Program-made: the position numbers and the translations under genes | Part shown: positions 8,365 to 13,127 of the stretch, piece after piece | Numbering within the stretch: position 1 is the first letter of the stretch | How the letters are laid out: each line of letters begins with the position of its first letter | Source: Willaertia magna | Taxonomy: Eukaryota > Heterolobosea > Eutetramitea > Acrasida > Naegleriidae | Reading direction: 5' to 3' | DNA length: 13,127 nt | Assembly: GCA_902984215.1 (NCBI GenBank) | Contig: CADWAF010004472.1 | Coordinates: 1 to 13,127 of the forward strand | The notes under the pieces: model-generated | Told to the model about the DNA's origin: nothing | What the model saw: the letters and a program-made list of their open reading frames with translations, nothing else | Databases searched by the model: none

Positions 8365-8629
8365 ATGTGCTTAGGTGAGGGAAACAGTATTTCAAAACAC
8401 CCATTAAAAGTGAATTTTATTTTCAACAGATTATCACAATACTGTAACGTTAAAGAATTTATTCGATTGGCTAAATAAGAATTTACAAAGGAATGATGTG
8501 AATGTTAATATTTCCTTAATAGTTTTAATGTTTGAAATTATTAACTTTGCATCAAGAGAACCTTTCATAAAGAACTATTATCAACTGCAAATAAGAGTTT
8601 TAAGTTATGGGAAGAGGGATGATAATTAA
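8365..8629 (+). CDS. Possible two-exon gene for a 69-residue protein
   Basis: Bases 8414-8629 form an open stretch of 71 codons with balanced composition but no ATG near its start. A CAACAG acceptor (ending 8429) precedes it, like the AACAG acceptors of the right-hand genes. A mini-exon ATG-TGC-TTA-G (8365-8374), with donor GTGAGG at 8375, gives the matching phase across a 55-nt intron. The product would start M-C-L-D-Y-H-N-T-V-T-L-K-N-L. Residues N-L-F-D-W-L-N-K-N-L and V-N-I-S-L-I-V-L-M-F-E-I look helical and recall, weakly, the first helices of a cyclin box. The donor is not the GTAAGT seen elsewhere, so the first exon is a guess. It could instead be a fragment of a larger lost gene. Confidence 0.35.
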
Positions 8630-8705
8630 AGAAGGACATAACTGTATATCTGGCGGTTTTTTAATTCCCATAAATAAAAAAATCAGCAACACAAAAGAAA
8701 TAAAA

Positions 8706-8774
8706 TCTACAGACTGTGCTTAACTTCTCAAATCGGACGGGATGAGGTGCTTTCACAGTGGTATGGCCGTAGAT
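8706..8774 (-). pseudogene. 5S rRNA copy with a 48-nt internal deletion
   Basis: Nucleotides 1-62 of the full 5S gene (ATCTACGGCC through AAGCACAGT) are followed directly by its last seven (CTGTAGA). All matching bases are identical to the full copy. Nucleotides 63-110 are missing, removing the intermediate element and box C while leaving most of box A. The 3' flank (TTTTATTTCTTTTGT on the minus strand) is also identical, whereas the 5' flank differs. It should not bind TFIIIA normally or form a 5S fold, so it is called a pseudogene. Confidence 0.92.
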
Positions 8775-8993
8775 ATTAGTTTATGTTGTTAATAAATATT
8801 GACATTGCCATTTGTTAGTGGGTACTTCTTTTTATTGTGGGTCATCGCTGTGTGCTTTATCCTTAGACTTCAATTTTTGGAACTACTGAAACAATACAAA
8901 TAAAAAGAAACTAAAAAAAAATTTAAAAAATTTTTTAATAAAAAAAAATATTTAAATTTAAATTTTTTTAAAAATATTTTTTTTATTTTTTAA

Positions 8994-9166
8994 AAAGCAG
9001 TATAAATTTATACTATTTTTATTAATTTTTTATTTATTAAAATATTAATAAAAACAATATAAATTTATACTGTTTTTTTGTTTTTGTTGAATAAAAAAAG
9101 TATAAATTTATATTTTTTTATTTTATTTTTAAAATTATAAAAACTGTATAAATTTATATAGTTTTT
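8994..9166. repeat. Four copies of an AT palindrome with core TATAAATTTATA
   Basis: The self-complementary 12-mer TATAAATTTATA occurs at 9001-9012, 9058-9069, 9101-9112 and 9147-9158. Each copy is flanked by A-runs on the left and T-runs on the right, giving imperfect palindromes of about 28-30 bp (for example AAAAACTG-core-TAGTTTTT in the last copy). Spacing is 57, 43 and 46 bases. TTTTTATTAAT and ATTAATAAAAA form another inverted pair between copies 1 and 2. Function is unknown. Confidence 0.8.
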
Positions 9167-9784
9167 TAATATTTTTTATACTTTTTACAATATTTTATGA
9201 TTTAAATAATATTTAATATTCATAATATTTTTAAACAAATCTAAAATAGCGTTTTTAAAAAAAAAAGAAATTTTGAAAAAAAGTTATTTTAAAGTTGTTT
9301 TAAAAAATGTTTTATTAAGGATTTTTTTGTTTTATTTTTATATAAATAACGGGAAAACTATATATAATTTTATGTATAGTCATTATGGAATTGTTAAATA
9401 TTTTTTATTATTGTACTATTTTAACTTTTATTAGATTATTTAATTTAATATACTTCAACTTAGTAAATAAAAATAAAATAATTATTTTATTCTAAAAAAA
9501 AATAAAACACTTATTTCTTACTGTTGAATAAGTAAAAGATGATGAATAATAAAAATTAATTTTTTGTTGGTATAATAAATGGATAATAAATTTATGAATT
9601 AATAAAATTTGTTTTTAAACATTAATTTTTAAAAGAAAATACTATTTTAACAATTTATTTAAACTATTATTTAGACTATAATTTTTTATGTTATAAAGTT
9701 ATTTTAATAAAATTTTAATGTTTAAGATATTTTGTTATATTATATTTTATACTATTGTTCTTATTAAAATATATAATTATTAAA

Positions 9785-9841
9785 AATAAAGTACATACTT
9801 ATTAATAATGAAATACATACTTATTAACAATAAAGTGCAAC
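9785..9841. repeat. 22-bp tandem repeat, about 2.5 copies
   Basis: The unit AATAAAGTACATACTTATTAAT (9785-9806) is followed by a copy with a few changes (9807-9828) and a partial third copy (9829-9841). It lies in non-coding AT-rich DNA and has no evident role. Confidence 0.75.
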
Positions 9842-10457
9842 AATAAAAGAAAAAATATATAGTTTGACTTAAAAAAATAATAATTTAACCAAATTTTTGC
9901 CAATAAAAAAAATAAAATAAAAAATTTCTAATTTATTCCCACTTTTTTTAACAATTAAATTTTCAAAAATTATAAAATATAAATTTCAATAATTATTTTA
10001 AATATTAATTCATTATTCATAAAATATTTATCATTATATTTAATAGAAAAACATTTTAATAAAAAACTATTATTTAATAAAAAACATCATCTGTTTATTA
10101 AATTATTTCAATATAACACCCATATTCCCTTTTAAACATTTAATAATTTTTATATATTGTTCATTATTTTTTTTTTAATTCAATAAAAATTTCTTGTACA
10201 ATTTTATTTTTATTTAAATTAATAAAATTATTTTTTTCAAAAAGTTTCATTTTATTAATTAATAAAGTTATAAATGGTTTATAATTTAATAAATAATTTA
10301 AACAATTATATTTTTAATTTTAACACCATTTCTTTTTTTTATCTCATCTAAAAATTTAAATTTATCTAATTTTTATTTATTTTCTCTTTTATTTTTAAAA
10401 ATTAATAATTTTTATTCTTTAAATAAATTACTTATTTGAAAAAACAGTAGTGTATTA

Positions 10458-10677
10458 CTGTGGGAAATTACAGTTAGACCACACATCTAATTTTCGGATC
10501 AAACCAAAAGTCTAGATTTTTCTTGACTAAACATTTTCACGAAAAAATATTCATTATTTTTTTTCTCTTTACAGTAGAATATTCGCTGTAGACCAAAGAG
10601 CGACCCAAAACAAAATTGTTTTTGTAATTTTTACAAAGTGAGGACAGAGTCGAGTGGTCCACCGTAATTTCCCACAG
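10458..10677. mobile_element. 220-bp MITE with TTA target-site duplication
   Basis: The left end CTGTGGGAAATTAC (10458-10471) is the exact inverse of the right end GTAATTTCCCACAG (10664-10677). The similarity continues inward to GACCAC, giving about 25 bp of imperfect terminal repeat. TTA flanks both sides (10455-10457 and 10678-10680). The interior has no open frame. A 3-bp TTA/TWA duplication is typical of PIF/Harbinger-type elements, so this is probably a non-autonomous relative. The terminal sequence itself does not prove the superfamily. It is more GC-rich than the DNA around it, and its perfect ends suggest a fairly young insertion. Confidence 0.85.
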
Positions 10678-10837
10678 TTATGATAATGTCTTTGATGGTT
10701 GTCATTTTTTTGTAAATTTAACTTCTGAAATTGTTGTATAAAATTTGTTAAAGCGACAACGTCTTTTACAAAAATAATTCTTGTTTCACCCCAAACATAA
10801 AATCAATAAATTAATAAATACATTAATAATACATCAT

Positions 10838-10861
10838 CTTAAAGTATGTAAGTACTTTAAG
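10838..10861. repeat. Small hairpin, 9-bp arms
   Basis: CTTAAAGTA and TACTTTAAG enclose a 6-base loop (TGTAAG). It sits at the left edge of the transposase relic. A second weak pair, TTATCAGC/GCTGATAA, lies at 10893-10927. Neither is followed by a feature that would explain it. Confidence 0.5.
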
Positions 10862-10862
10862 G

Positions 10863-11233
10863 GATTTAAGAAAGGAAATTTCAGTCAAAAAATTATCAGC
10901 TGGACAAAATAATGTGCTTGCTGATAACTTTTATTCAACACGTTTACAGTTGCTTTAAAAAGAGAATGGAGTTTGTAAAATTTAACACTCAATAACTAAG
11001 TTAGGTGACTCTTCCGCTTCTTCACTACTTAAGAAATACAGGCACATAATTTGGCTATCTATATTCTTTATTTGGATAGTTTAAACAAATTTAAAAATGG
11101 ATAGTATTATACCTTTGTAAAAAAAAGGCGTTATAGTACAAAAGTTCTAAACTTCCCTAATTTATTATCTCCAGTCGCAGTTCAACAGGCAAACAATGTT
11201 ATAAAGCTTGAGGGACAACATTTTACTCTTTAA
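10863..11233 (+). pseudogene. Decayed piggyBac-like DDE transposase fragment
   Basis: One frame from 10863 reads toward N-N-V-L-A-D-N-F-Y-S-T-R-L-Q-L-L, then a TAA at 10956 and K-E-N-G-V-C. This matches the piggyBac-type (DDE_Tnp_1_7) motif of an acidic D-N-F-Y/F-T-S, a leucine-rich helix and a following Gly, where the Asp is one of the catalytic acids. After frame shifts, a second frame (11072-11233) gives L-D-S-L-N-K-F and ends with S-P-V-A-V-Q-Q-A-N-N-V-I-K-L-E-G-Q-H-F at TAA 11231. This resembles the helix following the third catalytic Asp and the C-terminal tail. The stretch between is far shorter than in intact transposases, so an internal deletion is likely. It is not connected to the nearby MITE family by any visible end sequence. 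Confidence 0.45.
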
Positions 11234-11276
11234 CACAAAAAAAACAATTCACTAGTTAACAACAAAAATTCAAAGA

Positions 11277-12307
11277 ATGCTCATTGCACGTTTGTTTGTA
11301 TTGTTGATAATTGGCTCTTTACTTTTAAATTGTGGTAGTTTATTTATTCGATTAACTAATTCACAGTCAACTAACATTCAATACGTATCTTCTGATTTCG
11401 TTAAAGCAATAGACGCTGCTTTTATTGAAATGACTGATGACGAAGAGTACATTGATTCATACAGAAATATTGGTTTAATCTTTCCAATACCTGAATGTGT
11501 AAATTACTTTGGAGTATCTGAATATCCATATCCAGATAAATTTGATTTTAATTACAAAGAGAAGGTATTTACAATGTGTTATCAGAAAAATGCTGGAAGT
11601 CCAAGACAACAAATGCATGAATTGGCAGCTAGAATTTTAGTTAAATTATTAAACAGAAGATATAAAATACAATTAAATTATGAAGTAAAACAATTAGATA
11701 CTGGAAAGTTAGGATTTTTTGGAACTTTAAAAAACGCAGTTGATACAGGAGAGTGCCAAGTCAGTGTGGCCAGTACTGGTATTGACAGTACAAGAGATTC
11801 ACAAATTCATTTGTAAGTTTTTTCACCATAACTTTCAACTTAATGCACTTTAACTTAATGCACTGTTTACTCTATTACAACAGTCAATGTCCTTATGCCT
11901 CAAGTACAAATGGATTTTTAAGAACAACTTTAGATCCACAAATTACAGTAAATAATTTAAATGATTTGAATAGAACTGGTTTACTAGTTGGCGTCGCTAC
12001 TGGAACGTTTTATGAATCATTTATCCCTCAAATAAGAGCTGCCACAATAGTCGGTGCAAGTACAACACAAAACGTTTTAAGATTAATAACACAAGGGAAA
12101 GTTCATGCTGTACTTGGTGATATTAATGATTTAATTACCTTTCGAATGAACTCCACCAACAATTGTACAGATTGTAATGTGAGGGGATTTGGAAGTACCG
12201 TTGAAATGGCTAGTTTTACTTCAAGATATGTTGTTGCCTCAAGTGCTACTTCATTGGTTGTCAGTTTTTTGGTCTTAATTGTTGCATTTACCTTGATTTT
12301 CCACTAG
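11277..12307 (+). CDS. Secreted, probably GPI-anchored family 3 solute-binding-like protein (319 residues)
   Basis: Exons 11277-11812 and 11884-12307 join through a 71-nt intron; the split codon TT+T gives Phe179. An N-terminal hydrophobic segment (L-F-V-L-L-I-I-G-S-L-L-L, residues 6-17) acts as signal peptide. Residues 30-95 are a family-specific extension (F-I-E-M-T-D-D-E-E-Y). From about 96 to 262 the bacterial SBP_bac_3 pattern is clear: a first strand, H-E-L-A-A-R-I-L-V-K-L-L-N, N-A-V-D-T-G-E-C-Q-V-S-V-A-S, S-T-R-D-S-Q-I-H-F-Q-C-P-Y, L-N-D-L-N-R-T-G-L-L-V-G-V-A-T-G-T and Q-G-K-V-H-A-V-L-G-D. Arg173 and Asp258 align with the residues that bind the alpha-carboxylate and alpha-amino groups in LAO/GlnH-type proteins. 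The C-terminus is a small-residue stretch (A-S-S-A-T-S) followed by a hydrophobic end, as in GPI signals; a single-pass anchor is the alternative. There is no transporter or receptor domain. It likely binds an amino acid-like ligand at the cell surface (inference). Confidence 0.88.
11813..11883 (+). other. 71-nt intron of the first binding-protein gene
   Basis: Starts GTAAGTTTT and ends TACAACAG. Splicing restores H-F-Q-C-P-Y, exactly the F-x-x-P-Y motif of the solute-binding fold. Inside, a 15-base unit (AACTTAATGCACTTT) is duplicated in tandem at 11837-11865, doubling a branch-like ACTTAAT. Confidence 0.9.
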
Positions 12308-12494
12308 AATTTACAAATATTTATTATTTAAAAAATTGTAAAACAACACCTAATTAGTTTTGCTATTTGCCCTTAAAGAATTTATTATTTCCGTATGTTG
12401 TAGAAGAAATTTCTTTGTAAAATAATTGTTACCTTACTAAGATTTCAAAGATAAAAATTTCCAGTTCCAAAAAAAAACAAACCACCGAATTAAT

Positions 12495-13127
12495 ATGGCG
12501 TTTTCACATTTTATGCTCGCTGTTGTCACCCTTTACATCATTTGCTTCTCTCAATACTTCTCTTCTGTTGTTCAAGCAAAGGAGATGAAAAAGCAAGACA
12601 CGATAGCTTACGTTTCACAAGAATTCACAAATGCAATTGATGCAGCATTCATTGAAATGACTGAAGACGATGAATTTATAGATGGTTACAGAAATATTGG
12701 TTTAATTTTTCCAATTCCAGAATATATCTACTCTTACACAATGACTGATTATCCATATCCTGACAAATTTGATTTTAATTATAAAGAAAAAGTCTTTACT
12801 CTTTGTTATCAAACTAATCCAGGAAGTCCTAGAGGTGAAACGCACGAGTTGGTAGCTAAAACTTTAGTTAGATTATTAAACAAAAGATATAAAATTAATT
12901 TGAATTATCAAATTAAACAGTATGACACTTCAAAACTTGGATTCTTTGGGACTTTAGCGAACGCTGTAAATTCCGGTGACTGCCAGGTTTGTGTGGCAAC
13001 TACAATTATTGACAGCACTAGAAGTGCACAAGTTCATTTGTAAGTAATTAATTGTAAAATATTTTTAACATTTTACAATGAAATATTTATTAACAACAGT
13101 CAATGGCCTTATGAAACTAGCTCTTAC
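12495..13127 (+). CDS. Second tandem family 3 solute-binding-like protein, 3' end beyond the window
   Basis: Exon 1 is 12495-13039, and exon 2 starts at 13100 and runs off the window. The split codon again gives Phe (residue 182), followed by Q-W-P-Y-E-T-S-S-Y. The N-terminus M-A-F-S-H-F-M-L-A-V-V-T-L-Y-I-I-C-F is a signal peptide with a likely cleavage after V-V-Q-A (about residue 28). From the mature start the protein runs parallel to its left neighbour, roughly two-thirds identical: shared Y-R-N-I-G-L-I-F-P-I-P-E, Y-P-Y-P-D-K-F-D-F-N-Y-K-E-K-V-F and K-L-G-F-F-G-T-L. Arg176 of D-S-T-R-S-A-Q is retained. Domains beyond residue 191, including any second ligand Asp and anchor, are outside the window. 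The two genes are 187 bp apart, same strand, same intron position and phase, so they arose by tandem duplication. The relic near 445-880 is closest to this copy. Confidence 0.88.
13040..13099 (+). other. 60-nt intron of the second binding-protein gene
   Basis: Starts GTAAGTAAT and ends TTAACAACAG, at the same codon position and phase as in the neighbouring paralogue. The interior is AT-rich and otherwise diverged from that intron. Confidence 0.88.

Larger units (their letters stand above)
8775..10457. other. AT-rich desert with palindromes, no supported gene
   Basis: From 8775 to about 8900 composition is moderate, but all frames are short. From there to 10440 the sequence is extremely AT-rich. 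The longest local frame noticed is ATG at 9385 (M-E-L-L-N-I-F-Y-Y-C, 36 codons), which is compatible with chance. The region contains the palindrome cluster and 22-bp tandem repeat listed separately. No coding gene, RNA gene or transposon end was seen outside those. Confidence 0.55.

Noticed and set aside
8706..8774. Second 5S copy as a retroposed RNA
   Set aside because: Identity continues past the T-run terminator into the 3' flank and there is no poly-A tail or target duplication, so DNA-level duplication with deletion fits better.
11843..12307. Exon 2 of the first binding-protein gene as a separate gene from ATG 11843
   Set aside because: That ATG lies inside the intron; splicing restores a conserved motif across the junction, and the neighbour has the same structure.
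1..13127. tRNA genes, CRISPR arrays, bacterial operons or riboswitches
   Set aside because: No B-box-like GGTTCGA motif in a tRNA context, no regular spacer array and no bacterial gene organisation was seen; introns and 5S genes show a eukaryotic genome.

Overview
This window looks like nuclear DNA of a very AT-rich eukaryote. It has 5S rRNA genes with a Pol III T-run, short GT-AG introns (48, 60 and 71 nt, all with GTAAGT donors), secretory-type signal peptides and a C-terminal tail that looks like a GPI-anchor signal. Long stretches of extreme AT content hold decayed genes and repeats. The lineage cannot be fixed from the sequence. An early-diverging fungus (Mucoromycota-like) fits best: the introns are short, one carries a CTAAT branch-like motif, the kinase is only loosely reminiscent of fungal-specific kinases, and 5S genes are dispersed. 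An amoebozoan is not excluded.

Layout. Bases 1-52 may be the tail of a gene. About 420-880 is a decayed copy of the binding-protein family found intact at the right end, carrying a 28-bp fold-back inverted repeat. Bases 881-3057 are an AT desert. Bases 3058-3938 hold two more decayed coding segments separated by a TTTAA-type minisatellite. Bases 4091-6961 (minus) are one two-exon gene for a protein kinase of about 940 residues. A divergent promoter region separates it from a small plus-strand gene (7125-7361). Next come a full-length 5S rRNA gene (minus, 7389-7505), a 219-residue unrecognised protein gene (minus, 7612-8271), a possible two-exon gene for a 69-residue protein (plus, 8365-8629) and a second 5S copy with a 48-nt internal deletion (minus, 8706-8774).

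Bases 8880-10440 are an AT desert with four near-identical palindromes and a short tandem repeat. A 220-bp MITE with 14-bp perfect terminal repeats and TTA target duplications sits at 10458-10677. A frameshifted piggyBac-like transposase relic follows (about 10863-11233). The right end carries two tandem two-exon genes (11277-12307 and 12495 to beyond the window) for secreted proteins with a bacterial-type family 3 solute-binding fold. At least the first appears GPI-anchored.

The most interesting content is this small eukaryotic family of surface proteins with an amino-acid-binding type periplasmic fold: two tandem copies plus a relic about 11 kb away. The two residues that hold the amino acid backbone in the bacterial proteins are apparently retained. 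The second theme is decay: several relics carry stop codons explainable by C-to-T or G-to-A change, which fits strong AT-biased mutation or a RIP-like process.
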